In this document: one piece after another, positions 9,401 to 18,300 of the stretch | How positions within the stretch are numbered: position 1 is the first letter of the stretch | Layout of the letters: every line of letters starts with the position of its first letter | NCBI RefSeq assembly: GCF_003054555.1 | Contig: NZ_CP026304.1 | Coordinates: 1,116,001-1,180,000, forward strand | Length of the DNA stretch: 64,000 bases | Reading direction: 5' to 3' | Origin: Streptomyces lunaelactis | Lineage (GTDB): Bacteria; Actinomycetota; Actinomycetes; Streptomycetales; Streptomycetaceae | The notes under the pieces: generated by a model | Databases searched by the model: none | Seen by the model: the letters and a program-made list of their open reading frames with translations, nothing else | Told to the model about the DNA's origin: nothing | Translations under genes and position numbers: made by a program

Positions 9401-9657
9401 CCGGACAGCACCAGGCCGGAGAGCTGGACGGCCTCCGCGTCCACCACGACCGTGCTCCCGGAGGCCGCGTGCACCTGCACGGTCCCGGCCCCGCCCTCGG
9501 CCGCCACGGTGACCGTGCGGGTGATGTCGAGCGCCTCCTCGTACCGACCTGGGGCCACCGTGATCAGCGCCCCCTCCGCGGCCTCGGCGAGGGCGGCGCT
9601 GATCGACCGGTGGGCGCCCGGGCGGTCCGGGGAGACCAACAGGACTTGCCTGCTCAC
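6442..9657 (-). CDS. Beta-helix/AAA+ fusion ATPase, EccA-like, of the T7SS locus
   Basis: 1071 residues from a GTG (AAGGAG 7 nt upstream; 4-nt overlap with the previous gene). Residues 1 to about 490 are a right-handed parallel beta-helix: repeated units of about 22-24 residues such as VTGSAVVDAFLTSRGEITVTE. From about residue 515 comes a CbbX/SpoVK/EccA-type AAA+ module (VGLESVKREV, Walker A GPPGTGKTT near residue 560, Walker B VLFIDEAY near 626, conserved FGNGRVARQVFE). From about residue 820 a second AAA-like module is degenerate: GMPGSGRR lacks the Walker A lysine and ILLTEVD replaces the Walker B DE. Mycobacterial EccA has a TPR N-terminus; here a beta-helix takes its place. Probably a cytosolic remodelling ATPase for substrates. 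A shorter paralogue lies at 49205-51598. Confidence 0.88.
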   Translation of the reverse strand: MSRQVLLVSPDRPGAHRSISAALAEAAEGALITVAPGRYEEALDITRTVTVAAEGGAGTVQVHAASGSTVVVDAEAVQLSGLVLSGADREAPVLDLRRGQAALDACRIEGEAWTAVLAWHEGTLAARGCRVTNPRGAGVVVTSGGANVLADTEVVEAGSSAVVVAEHGRLDVRDCLLERSGGNGVCVNGSGTATVEATRIIGSGKPAIAVEQEGRAVLHQVTVTGSAVVDAFLTSRGEITVTECVFSGSAGQAVHVSGGAAPLLRGCKVTGAARGGVQVTAGARPRLEDCEITDTPVGLQVTGAGSAATATGLTVRNAATAAVQVTESAAAELDRLTVTGTSGSGARAGGGAQLTIRDSEITLDGGHAVELAGGAGGRFTGVRLTTTGKGRGLGLAGAATALLAHSTLRDCAAVIDAGELTAHDSEFADSAADAVRVLVGGSLTAVGCRITGARGHGVNVEDGARADLSNCVVLDNAGDGVRSAGADGSVRLQDSEVRDNAPAAPVEEGAVHSGTGPLAELEALVGLESVKREVTGLINLNRMTRRRTEMGLPMPPMSRHLVFAGPPGTGKTTVARLYGAVLAELGVLSQGHIVEVARADLVAQIIGGTAIKTTEVINKAIGGVLFIDEAYTLTNQSRGTGPDFGQEAVEALMKLMEDHRDEIVVIAAGYSEHMEQFLASNPGMASRFARTIEFPNYDPEELVTIVRGLCAKHYYELTDDALAALTRYFEVVPKGPTFGNGRVARQVFETMISNQASRLASHPPAHDSELSRLTAADITAAPASPAPPAQPSRPARAAPPTPDPAPDAGTVSAGAVPEPAARHLAALTGLGPVRAALAARLDTLVELGQGTAGLADIVLEGMPGSGRRAVAAAYGRALAERDVIPTGALDRLPLSAVPARWPEQPRTYLGHVFRQAAGGILLTEVDPDFESRPDAERTAVIDALAAEAAARDGHGAVLVLSGGPPHLMDLLRDRTDLAGPFAEYLRLPAYAGPELAELTRRRLAALGLEVAEEAVMALAGQNPAYGAYGAHRLADHIAERTRARTVTPADLPFAAPRRGDQAPADPALVPS

Positions 9658-12587
9658 GGCTTGGCTCCTTCTTTCCGGCGGGCGACGATCAGCCCGGGCG
9701 GGTCGGCACTGTCGGCCTTGTCGTCGCTCCCGGCCTTCTCCAGCGCGTCCAGGATCTTCCCCAGGCCCTTCACGGCGATCTCGTCGAGCTTCTCCCCCTG
9801 GGTGTCGACCCTGCCGTCCTCGGCGATCTCCGAGGGCGACAGCTCGCGCAGCAGCACGGCGGTGCCCTCGACCCGCAGCACCTTGAAGCTGGTGCCGGGC
9901 AGGAACAGCACCCGCTCGGGTACGGCAGGGTCGAGCTGACTGGTACGGCGGGCGGTCATGGACCAGATCAGGAAGTCGGTCCCGCCGCGCGGGCCCGCGT
10001 GCAGCGCGGTACGGGCGTGGCAGAAAGCCCACTCGGTGGCCAGCCTGCCCTCGCGGTACCAGGCCCGTTCCGCCGCGCTGAGCCGTGCCCGCAGCAGAGC
10101 CGGGCCACGGTACGAGGGCAGCCGCCGCAGCCCGGCCGTCACGCAGCGGGCCAGCGGCACATGCGGGCCGGCGGTGGCCGCGCGGACGGCGTTGTCGGCC
10201 CGGCGATGATCGCCGGAGAGATACAGCCGCACCGCGACGAGTTCGGTGAGGGCCTCTGCCGCCTCGGTCTTGGATCCGCCGCGCAGACCCGGCGACTCGT
10301 AGATCACCCGCGAGACCGATCCGGCCACCGCGTTGTACTGCTCTTTGAAGGTCCGGCGCACCCAGTCCCGCTCCTGAGCGACCCCGCGTTCGGGCGGCAC
10401 GGCGCAGGCGGCGGCCTTCGGCGTGGGCTGCACCCGTAGGTCCGTGGCACCGCGGCTCGCCGGGACGGGGGCGGGCGTCGCCGGGGCGGGCGCGGAGGGC
10501 GCCGCGACCTCGTCGGGTGCGGCGGACTCCAGCCGGAATCTGGCAGCGGCGGGCCGGGCGAGGCGCTCGGTCGGTGCGCGGGCGGGACCTGGAACCGGAC
10601 CGGTGGGAGCTTCGAGCGGGGCCGCCGCCGTCGGGTCAGCGGCCGCCGACGGCCCCGGGGTTCCGGCGATCCGCGGCACAGGCGACGGAAGCTGGGCGGC
10701 GTCGCCGGGGCGTGCCGGGAGCTCCTTTGTGGTCTCCGGGACCCGCACGACGGGCGCGTTGGCCGGGTTCCGGCCCCGACCGGGGTCGGAGGCGGGGTCG
10801 GCCGCTCCGGGAGCCGTGGGCGCGTCCGGGGCGGAGGGCTCCTCGGGTCGAGTCGCCGCGACCGGGTCGCCGGATGGCGGCTGCCCGGTGATGTCCATGG
10901 TCGGCGCGGGGGCCGGACCGTCCGACCCGGCGGACGCCGGCTCCGGGTCGGCCGGGCGGGGCGGGGCGGCAGGCTCGGTCGGCGGCGGCACGGAATCCCC
11001 CGGACGCGGCCGACGCGCCCCGCGTCGGGCCGGGGCGGGAGCCTGCGGATGGCCCCAGCGGCCGGACGTGCCGCCCCGGACCGGAGGCACCCGGACGGCC
11101 GGACCGACCGGCACCCCTTCGGGGTCTACGGAAGCGCCGCCCCGGATCCTGGGGGCAACTGAGGCCAAGTCGCCGGACGCCAGCCGGGTGCGCGGCGGGG
11201 TGAGCGCCGCCGACGTCAGCGCACCGGCCTCGGTCGCCGGCAACGGCGGGAGTGGAGCTGGGTGTTCCAGGGCCGGTGCCGGCCTCCCCGCGGGTGGCGC
11301 CGCAGCGGCTGGGGCCGACCCGAGCGGCGTCGGAGCCGGGCCGTTGGCCCCGCCCAACGGAACCAGGGCGGACGGCTCCTCGGTCGGGGCGAGGAGGATG
11401 TCGGCACCGGTTCCGGCGCAGAGTCGTTGGCGGATGTCCTCGGCCAGGGCCAGCATGCGCTCGGCCGTCTGCACCGTCTGCGGGGCGCCGCGGTCGACGT
11501 GGAGGATGGCGTGGCCGGGCGCGGCGGGAACCCGCCTGATGTCGTTGGCGCCGGGCGGCTCGGCCGGGGGTCGCAGCCACAGCCCGCTCTGTACGACCTC
11601 CAGGACGGCGTCCGGAGCGTACTGGTACAGCCCGGTGGCGATCTCCGGCACCCCGTCCAGCGGCGGGCGCAGCCCGGACAGCGCCGGAGGCGGCGCATGG
11701 CCGGCCCTCACCGGGACGTAGCTCAACTCGTCGGCGTACGGACGCCGGCCGGGCGTGGCGTCCCCGGCGGACACCTCCATGTCACCGGAGCCGGGCGCGC
11801 CGGCCGGGAGTCCGGCGCAGAGCACGACCGGGTGACCCAGGGCGTTCGCCATCTCCTGGCCGGGGGCGACGGCAGCGGGGACGTCGACCGCGCCATACAG
11901 CACGAACCTGACCGCCGCCCGGGCGTTGGGCAAGACGGTGTCCCAGAAGCGGGCCAGGTCGTCGAGACCGACCGCCGGGGCGCCGGGGCTGCCGACGATC
12001 ACGAGGAGCAGATCGGGATGGGTCGGCAGGTCCTCGACCAGCCTCTTGCGGTGGGCGGCTGACGGCTCGGTGCGGATGTCGCGCACCCACACCCCGCCCG
12101 GCACCGGCTCGGCGACCGTGTGCGTGCCGGTGGGCAGGGGGCGGGCCGGCGTGGAGAATTCCCAGTGCGGCTTGGGGAAGCGCCGGGAATCCCGCTGCGC
12201 CGGGCGCCCCGGCCGGCACCGCAGCCACCCATCGCCTTGGTCGCTGGGGATGAACAGGCCGCCCGCGAGCGTGGGCACGACCCTGCCGTCCGGCACCAGG
12301 ACCTCGCGTGCGAGCCGGTCGGCGATCCGCTGGCCGGCCGTGCGGATCTCCTCCCGTGTGCCGCGTCCGAAGACAAGGCGCAGGGTGCCGTACCTGTCCC
12401 GGGACAGCAGGCGGGCTACCGCCTCGCACTCCCGGTCGACGGCGCCTGCCGGCAGGTCGATCACGACCAGGGTGTTCTGGACGTCGCGGGCCAGCCGCTC
12501 GGCGAAGGCGAGGGCACGGCGGTCGGGTTCGCCTTTGGGGTGGATCAGTACGGCGTCACCGACGTACGCCCGGAGCCTGAGCTTCAT
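9654..12587 (-). CDS. T7SS-cluster protein with degenerate ADP-ribosyltransferase-like C-terminus
   Basis: 977 residues. Residues 1 to about 400 form an alpha/beta region I do not recognise (starts MKLRLRAYVGDAVLIHPKGE; contains DLLLVIVGSPGAPAVG). About 414-720 is a Pro/Ala-rich linker. The C-terminal about 250 residues resemble the ART fold of VIP2/eukaryotic-type mono-ADP-ribosyltransferases: LPSYRG (arginine, near 822), FLIWSMTARRTSQ where the S-T-S strand is expected (near 875), then VPERVLFLPGTSFKVL matching the strand that normally begins E-x-E. In this alignment Arg occupies the catalytic Glu position, so activity is doubtful. It sits between EccB and the EccA-like ATPase and overlaps the latter by 4 nt. 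The ATG at 12585-12587 has only a weak AAAGG 13 nt upstream. The ART reading is from motif order only. Confidence 0.7.
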   Translation of the reverse strand: MKLRLRAYVGDAVLIHPKGEPDRRALAFAERLARDVQNTLVVIDLPAGAVDRECEAVARLLSRDRYGTLRLVFGRGTREEIRTAGQRIADRLAREVLVPDGRVVPTLAGGLFIPSDQGDGWLRCRPGRPAQRDSRRFPKPHWEFSTPARPLPTGTHTVAEPVPGGVWVRDIRTEPSAAHRKRLVEDLPTHPDLLLVIVGSPGAPAVGLDDLARFWDTVLPNARAAVRFVLYGAVDVPAAVAPGQEMANALGHPVVLCAGLPAGAPGSGDMEVSAGDATPGRRPYADELSYVPVRAGHAPPPALSGLRPPLDGVPEIATGLYQYAPDAVLEVVQSGLWLRPPAEPPGANDIRRVPAAPGHAILHVDRGAPQTVQTAERMLALAEDIRQRLCAGTGADILLAPTEEPSALVPLGGANGPAPTPLGSAPAAAAPPAGRPAPALEHPAPLPPLPATEAGALTSAALTPPRTRLASGDLASVAPRIRGGASVDPEGVPVGPAVRVPPVRGGTSGRWGHPQAPAPARRGARRPRPGDSVPPPTEPAAPPRPADPEPASAGSDGPAPAPTMDITGQPPSGDPVAATRPEEPSAPDAPTAPGAADPASDPGRGRNPANAPVVRVPETTKELPARPGDAAQLPSPVPRIAGTPGPSAAADPTAAAPLEAPTGPVPGPARAPTERLARPAAARFRLESAAPDEVAAPSAPAPATPAPVPASRGATDLRVQPTPKAAACAVPPERGVAQERDWVRRTFKEQYNAVAGSVSRVIYESPGLRGGSKTEAAEALTELVAVRLYLSGDHRRADNAVRAATAGPHVPLARCVTAGLRRLPSYRGPALLRARLSAAERAWYREGRLATEWAFCHARTALHAGPRGGTDFLIWSMTARRTSQLDPAVPERVLFLPGTSFKVLRVEGTAVLLRELSPSEIAEDGRVDTQGEKLDEIAVKGLGKILDALEKAGSDDKADSADPPGLIVARRKEGAKP

Positions 12588-12603
12588 GAGCTGGTCATAC
12601 CTT

Positions 12604-13923
12604 TCACCACTTCGCGGCCGCGGCGCGGCTGAGCAGGGGACCTTCGGGGATCAGCGCGAGGACGCCGGCGGGCAGGGTAAGCCGCCGCTCGGGGTCGCCG
12701 AGGCCGAGGGCCGAGGCGGCATGGCCGTCGGCGAGCCGGTACCTCGCCCCCTGTTCGGTGATGAGGTACTGGAGGGTGCTGCCTGCCGGGACCGCCAGGA
12801 CCCCGCCGCCGGGCGGGATGACGACCTGCCGGGTGCTCGCGGCGCCCACCACGACCTGGGTGCTTCCGTCCGGCCCCACCTTCAGGCAGGCCGTCCCGTC
12901 GGCCAGGGGACGGGCTCCGAGTACGTCGGGGAGGCGGTCTTTCAGGCCGCGGTCGGCCGAGACTGGTGCCACGGCGATGTGCGCCTGGCTGACCTGACGC
13001 GCGGCGGGCGCGCCGGGGCGGGCGGCGAGCAGGGCGTACGCGGTCGCGTTGACCGGCGCGAGGCCGTCGGCGCGCAGGACGTAGTAGTGCGCGCCGCCGC
13101 CGGTGCTGGTGCGGAAGAACTGGCCGACTTCGGCGGCCTGACCGGCGACCTTGCCGCCGGGGGTCCCGGTGCCGGGCGGCGTCGGCGCGGTGAGGGCGGG
13201 GCCTGTGGGGACCGCGGCCAGCCAGTCGGCGGGGGCGGGGACGGCCTGCTGGTCGTCCAGGCCGAGGGCGATGAGTGCGGACTCAGCGGGGACTGGGTAC
13301 TTGGTGCCGCCCATGAGCAGGTAGCGGGAGCCTCGGGGCCCGCTGAGCAGCACCTCACGGTCGGCGGTCAGCGCGGCCATCGCACCGGCGGACGGGCCGA
13401 AGACGAGGGTCTGGCCGGCCGGCCTGTCGCCCGCCTTACCGGTGGCCGTGCCGGCCGGGCCTGTCCGCAGGCAACGCGCCCAAGCACCGGTCAGCAGCCC
13501 GGACGCGTCCGGCACCGTGTCGGGGGCGCCCTTGATGCCGACCGGAAAGCCGTGCGGGACCCCTGCCAGGGACTTGGCGGACACCGTTTCCGGGGCGTTC
13601 CGCTTGCCCGCGATGAGCAGGGCCGAGGCGTAGTTCCGGGCCGGGCGCAGTACGCCGTTCGCGTAGACGTAACGGTTGCCGGTCTCCTTCTCCAGGACGA
13701 CGGCCCCGTTCTTCTTCCAGTCGGACTTCGCGACCGGTGACAGCAGCCCGTACACCCCGAACCCGGCGCACAGCAGGACCACCACGCCCGCCCCGAAGAG
13801 CGTGCCGAGCGCGGACCGGCGGGTCGGGCTGTCGCCCCGGCCGGGATCTCCGGTGACCAGCGCGGAGGCAAGGCGGCCCGTGGCGAACTGGTAGGCCTGT
13901 ACGTGGTCGCGTCGAGTCTGCAT
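12604..13923 (-). CDS. eccB: Type VII secretion protein EccB
   Basis: 439 residues. It begins MQTRRDHVQAYQFATGRLAS, the signature EccB N-terminus, with one membrane helix at about residues 42-62 and a long extracytoplasmic part containing EccB repeat-like segments (NRYVYANGVLRPARNYASAL; FGPSAGAMAALTADREVLLS). EccB is a core subunit of the ESX membrane channel. The ATG at 13921-13923 has AGGGG 5 nt upstream and lies 8 nt after the eccD stop. At 439 residues it is slightly shorter than mycobacterial EccB. The upstream extension of the frame is Arg-rich shadow of eccD. Confidence 0.93.
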   Translation of the reverse strand: MQTRRDHVQAYQFATGRLASALVTGDPGRGDSPTRRSALGTLFGAGVVVLLCAGFGVYGLLSPVAKSDWKKNGAVVLEKETGNRYVYANGVLRPARNYASALLIAGKRNAPETVSAKSLAGVPHGFPVGIKGAPDTVPDASGLLTGAWARCLRTGPAGTATGKAGDRPAGQTLVFGPSAGAMAALTADREVLLSGPRGSRYLLMGGTKYPVPAESALIALGLDDQQAVPAPADWLAAVPTGPALTAPTPPGTGTPGGKVAGQAAEVGQFFRTSTGGGAHYYVLRADGLAPVNATAYALLAARPGAPAARQVSQAHIAVAPVSADRGLKDRLPDVLGARPLADGTACLKVGPDGSTQVVVGAASTRQVVIPPGGGVLAVPAGSTLQYLITEQGARYRLADGHAASALGLGDPERRLTLPAGVLALIPEGPLLSRAAAAKW

Positions 13924-13931
13924 ACGCGCCC

Positions 13932-15326
13932 CTAGCCAGCCAGGCCGCGGAAGTACGCGTACACGTGCAGCACCCGGAGCAGCAGCGGCAGAAGCGCCAC
14001 TGCCGTGACGATCTCCAGCAGGTCGCCGATGTGCCCCCACACCGGCAGCAGCCGTCCGTGCGGCAGCCGCCAGGCGCCGACCAGCAGCAGCGCAGCCGCG
14101 GCGAGCAGTACCGCGAGCACCGCGGCCCGCCCGGCGGGGCCGGCGGGCGCGACGCGGACGACCAGGACCACGGCCAGCCCGTAGCCGCCCGCGAGCACCA
14201 CAGGGACGCGCTGGAGGGTGCCGCCGACGCCGCGCGCGCGGAGCAGGACGGCCGCGCTCAGGGCGAGCGGCAGCAGCCAGCCGGCCCAGTCCGGCTCGCG
14301 GACGGCCAGCAACCAGACGGCGACCGCCCACACGATCGCGGAGGCGATGGCGAGCATGTCGAGGAAGGCGGTGGCGACCGCGACCCGGCGGGCCACCAAC
14401 CCGCCCGGCTCGGGTTCGATGTCCTGCTGGAGTTCCTCGGCGTCGTTCGGCAATTGCGGCACCCGCAGCCGGGCCGTGCGCAGGGCCAGCCGGGGCGCGA
14501 GGTGCCCGAGGACGTACATGGCGACGGCGACCACCGCGGAGGCCTGGACGTCCTGCAGTCTGGCGCCCGCCACCAGCCCCACCCCGGCGGCCGCCGCTAC
14601 CGCGATGATCAGGACGGTGCCGGGCACCACCAGCGGCAGCGCGCCGAGACCGAGCAGCGCCCCGGCCAGCGCCACGAGGCACGCGGCGGTGGCCAGCGCT
14701 GCGGGCGCCCCGGGGGCGTAGCCGCCGCCCGGGCCCGCGTGGAAGGTCAGCCCGGCCAGCCCGGCGAAGACGAAGGAACCGATCCCGGCGACCAGCACAC
14801 TGCCCCGGTCGGCACGCAGCCGCGCGGCCCCGGCGCAGCCTGCGGCCAGCACCAGGGCGGTCAGCCCGCTCGCCGCGGCGGTCGGCGCCCCGGGTCCGGC
14901 ACCGAGCAGGGCGGCGGCGAGGGCGGCCAGGGCCAGGCAGGACAGGGTCAGCGCGAGGTTGCGGGTGAGCTCGGGCCGCCACCTGCCGGGGCCGCCGCTG
15001 ACGCCCTGGGCGATCCCGTCGGAGACGTCGTCGAAATGCAGCGAGGGCAGCGGCGCGTCGGCCGGGCGCAGCTGGAGCACGTCGCCGTGGCGCAGGCCGG
15101 CACTCTGCGGGGTGGCCTCGGGGTCGAGGGCTTCGTCGCCGAGCCGTTGCAGTACCCAGGGGGTGCCCTGCTGGTCGGGCACGGTGGTGACATGCCCGAC
15201 CAGCAGGGGCAGCAGCGCGGAGACCGGGGTGGTGACCGGGACGGACAGGTCGGCCCGGCCGGCCGGGCCGGCAATGGTGATACGGCAGACCTCGGTGGCC
15301 TCGGCCGTGGGGGGTGCGGTCATCAT
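13932..15326 (-). CDS. eccD: Type VII secretion integral membrane protein EccD
   Basis: 464 residues. Residues about 10-95 form the YukD/ubiquitin-like cytosolic domain (CRITIAGPAGRADLSVPV ... LRHGDVLQLRPAD). About eleven membrane helices follow, with a cytosolic loop near residues 295-320 (NDAEELQQDIEPEPGG). EccD lines the ESX pore. The start is one of two adjacent ATGs (15324-15326 or 15321-15323); AGGAG is 4 and 7 nt upstream of them, and the second has the better spacing. The first ATG overlaps the eccC stop by 4 nt. Confidence 0.93.
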   Translation of the reverse strand: MMTAPPTAEATEVCRITIAGPAGRADLSVPVTTPVSALLPLLVGHVTTVPDQQGTPWVLQRLGDEALDPEATPQSAGLRHGDVLQLRPADAPLPSLHFDDVSDGIAQGVSGGPGRWRPELTRNLALTLSCLALAALAAALLGAGPGAPTAAASGLTALVLAAGCAGAARLRADRGSVLVAGIGSFVFAGLAGLTFHAGPGGGYAPGAPAALATAACLVALAGALLGLGALPLVVPGTVLIIAVAAAAGVGLVAGARLQDVQASAVVAVAMYVLGHLAPRLALRTARLRVPQLPNDAEELQQDIEPEPGGLVARRVAVATAFLDMLAIASAIVWAVAVWLLAVREPDWAGWLLPLALSAAVLLRARGVGGTLQRVPVVLAGGYGLAVVLVVRVAPAGPAGRAAVLAVLLAAAALLLVGAWRLPHGRLLPVWGHIGDLLEIVTAVALLPLLLRVLHVYAYFRGLAG

Positions 15327-18300
15327 CGTGCTCCTGTCGGGGCGGTGGCCGGGGGCACCAGGCCGGTCTGGACGAGTCCGACGGCGCGCCGGGTGACGAG
15401 CTGGGCGCGTCCGGCGGGCAGGGTGCGGGGCTTGGCCTCGCCGATGAACCTGCCCTCCTCCCGGGGATAGGAGAACAGCAGCACCGGGTTGCCCAGCTCC
15501 CACATACGGCGGATGAGCGGGTCCATGACGGCGCGCATGGCGCCGGAGGTGCTGCGGGCGACGACCATGTGCAGCCCGATCTGGGCGCCTTGGGCGAGCA
15601 GCCGCATCAGCGGGGCCATCGGGGAGGCCGCGCCGGGCGCGGCGGAGAACAGGTCGTAGTCGTCGATCAGGACGAACAGCAGCGGGCCGTGCCACCAGTC
15701 CCGCTTCGCCAGCTGCTCGGGGGTGATATCGGCGCCGGGCAGCCGCTTGCCGACGGACACGGCGGCGCTTTCGGCGAGCTGCCCCAGCGCGTCGCTGTCG
15801 ACCACGTAGCCGACCCGGTACTCCTCGGGCACGTCCGCCAGCAGCCCGCGGCCGGGGTCGGCGAGCAGGATGCGTGCCTCGTCGGGACCGTAGCGGCTGG
15901 TGATGGCGCGGATGGCCAGGCGCAGGGCGTTGGTCTTGCCGGTCTCGCCGTCGCCGAAGACCATCAGGTGCGGGGTGGCGGCGAAGTCGTGCCACACGGG
16001 GGCGAGCCGCTGCTCGTCCCAGCCGAGGCAGAACCTGAGGTCGCGTTCGCCGTCCGGGGCCGGGAGGCGGGCGGCGTCCAGCCGGGTCGGCAGCAGGCGT
16101 ACGCCGGGAGCCCGGCCGCCGGTCCAGAAGGTGTCGATCTCCGCAACCGCGCCCTTGGTGGCCGCCGTCAGGTCGTCGGTCCGGGAGGAGCTGTCGAGCC
16201 TTGGGAGGGCGGACAGGAAGTGGTGACCGGAGCCTGTCAGGCCGCGACCGGGCTGGTGCGGCACCCCTGCCGCCGCCTTGGAGCCAACCTCGGACTCCAT
16301 GGAGTCGCCGAGCCGCAGTTCCCATTTGGTGCCGAGCATGTCGCGCAGCCGGGCCCGGATCTCCGACCAGCGGACCGCGGAGGCGATAATGTGCAGGCCG
16401 AACGACAGGCCCCGGGCGACAAGTTCCATGATCTGCTGTTCCAGGTCCTCGAAGTCCTGGCGGAGGGTCGCCCAGCCGTCCACCACCAGGAAAACGTCGC
16501 CATACGGGTCGTCGACCGCGCCCTGGTCGCGCAGCGCACGGTAGGCCGCCATGGACTCCAGGCCCCTGTCGGCGAACAGCTGCTCGCGGCGCTCCAGGAG
16601 CTGGGAGAGTTCCGCGACGGTCCGCAGCACCCGGTCACGCTCCAGCCGTGTCGCGACCGAGCCCACGTGCGGCAGGCCGGCGATGGAGACCAGGCCGCCC
16701 CCGCCGAAATCCAGGCAGTAGAACTGGATCTCCCGCGAGGTATGGGTCAGGGCCAGCGAGAGAATCAGGGTCCGCAGCAGGGTCGACTTGCCGGTCTGCG
16801 GCGCGCCCACGACACCGACGTGCCCGTCGCCGCCGGACAGGTCGGCGACCAGCAGTTCGCGCAGCTGCTCGAAGGGCCGGTCGACGATTCCGAGCGGAAT
16901 CCGCAGCGCACCCTGGACCCGCGGGTCGGCCGCGCCCATGCCCCGGTCCGGGTCCGGCACGATGCCGGGCAGTAGCTGGTCCAGGCTGGGCGAGGAGGTC
17001 AGCGGCGGGAGCCAGACCTGCCGGGCGGGCGGACCGCTGTCCGCAAGCCGTCCGGCGAGGACCTCCAGCAGGCTCTCCTCGCTCTCCTCGGCAGGGGCCT
17101 CCTCGTCGGCCTGGCCGCGCAGCGACTCCTCGGCGAGCGAGACCAGGGCGGCCTCCTCCTCGGCACGGGCCGAGGCGAGCGGGCCGCACTGTTCCAGGCC
17201 GAAGACGGTGACCTCACGACCGGCCCTCGCTCCGCGCGGCGACTCCACCTGGCCCGAGGCGACGGGTGCAGGACCGGAGACATAGGCGGCCTTGAACCGT
17301 ATGAGGTTGGTCGTGTCCACCTTGAGGTAGCCGTTGCCGGGGGCGGACGGCAGCTCGTAGGCGCTGGGGGTGCCGATCACGCTGCGGGACTCCATGGCGG
17401 AGAAGGTGCGCAGCGCCAGGCGGTACGACAGGTGGCCCTCGACCCGGTGGATCCGGGACTCGTCCAGCCGCTGGGAGGCCAGCAGCAGGTGGACGCCCAG
17501 GCTGCGCCCGAGGCGACCGATGGAGACGAACAGCTCGACGAACTCCGGCTTGCTGGCCAGCAGTTCGGAGAACTCGTCCACGACGATCAGCAGCGACGGC
17601 AGGGGCGCCAGGGTCGCTCCGGTGCCGCGCGCCTTCTCGTACTCGAAGAGCGAGGCGAAACCGGCGTCCCGGAGCAGCTCCTGACGGCGGATCATCTCGC
17701 CGTTGATGGAGTCCCGCATGCGGTCGACGAGGTGGAGTTCGTCGGCGAGGTTGGTGATGACGGCGGAGGTGTGCGGGAGGCGGTCCATGCCCAGGAAGGT
17801 GGCGCCGCCCTTGAAGTCCACCAGGACCAGGTTGAGGACCTCGGACGAGTGAGTGGCGACCAGGCCCATCACCAGGGTGCGCAGCAGTTCGCTCTTGCCG
17901 GAGCCGGTGGCGCCGATCAGCAGGCCGTGCGGGCCCATGCCGCCCTGCGCGGACTCCTTGAGGTCGATTTCGACGATCTCACCGTCCTCGGTGACCCCGA
18001 TCGGCACCTTGAGGCGGGCGTCCTGAGCGATCCTCGGGCGCCACTTGGCGGCCACGTCGAAGGTGCGCAGGTCGCGGATGCCGAGCATGGCGGCCAGGTC
18101 GAAATCCGACTCCAGGGGCCGGTCCACCAGGTCGACACCGCCGCTGGTGCGCATCGGAGCGAGCAGCCGGGCGAGGTTCTCGGCCCCGGTGGCGCTCAGG
18201 TGGTCGGCCCGTCCGGAGACGATCTCGGTGTCGGAGGGGAAGTCGACCCTGCCGTCGCGGGTGGTGAGCCGCAGCACCTTGGGCCCGCCGGGTACGGCTC

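Noticed and set aside
9654..12587. Active ADP-ribosylating toxin
   Set aside because: The expected catalytic Glu is not at the motif position and the gene sits inside the secretion core rather than in an effector position; kept only as an ART-like fold.
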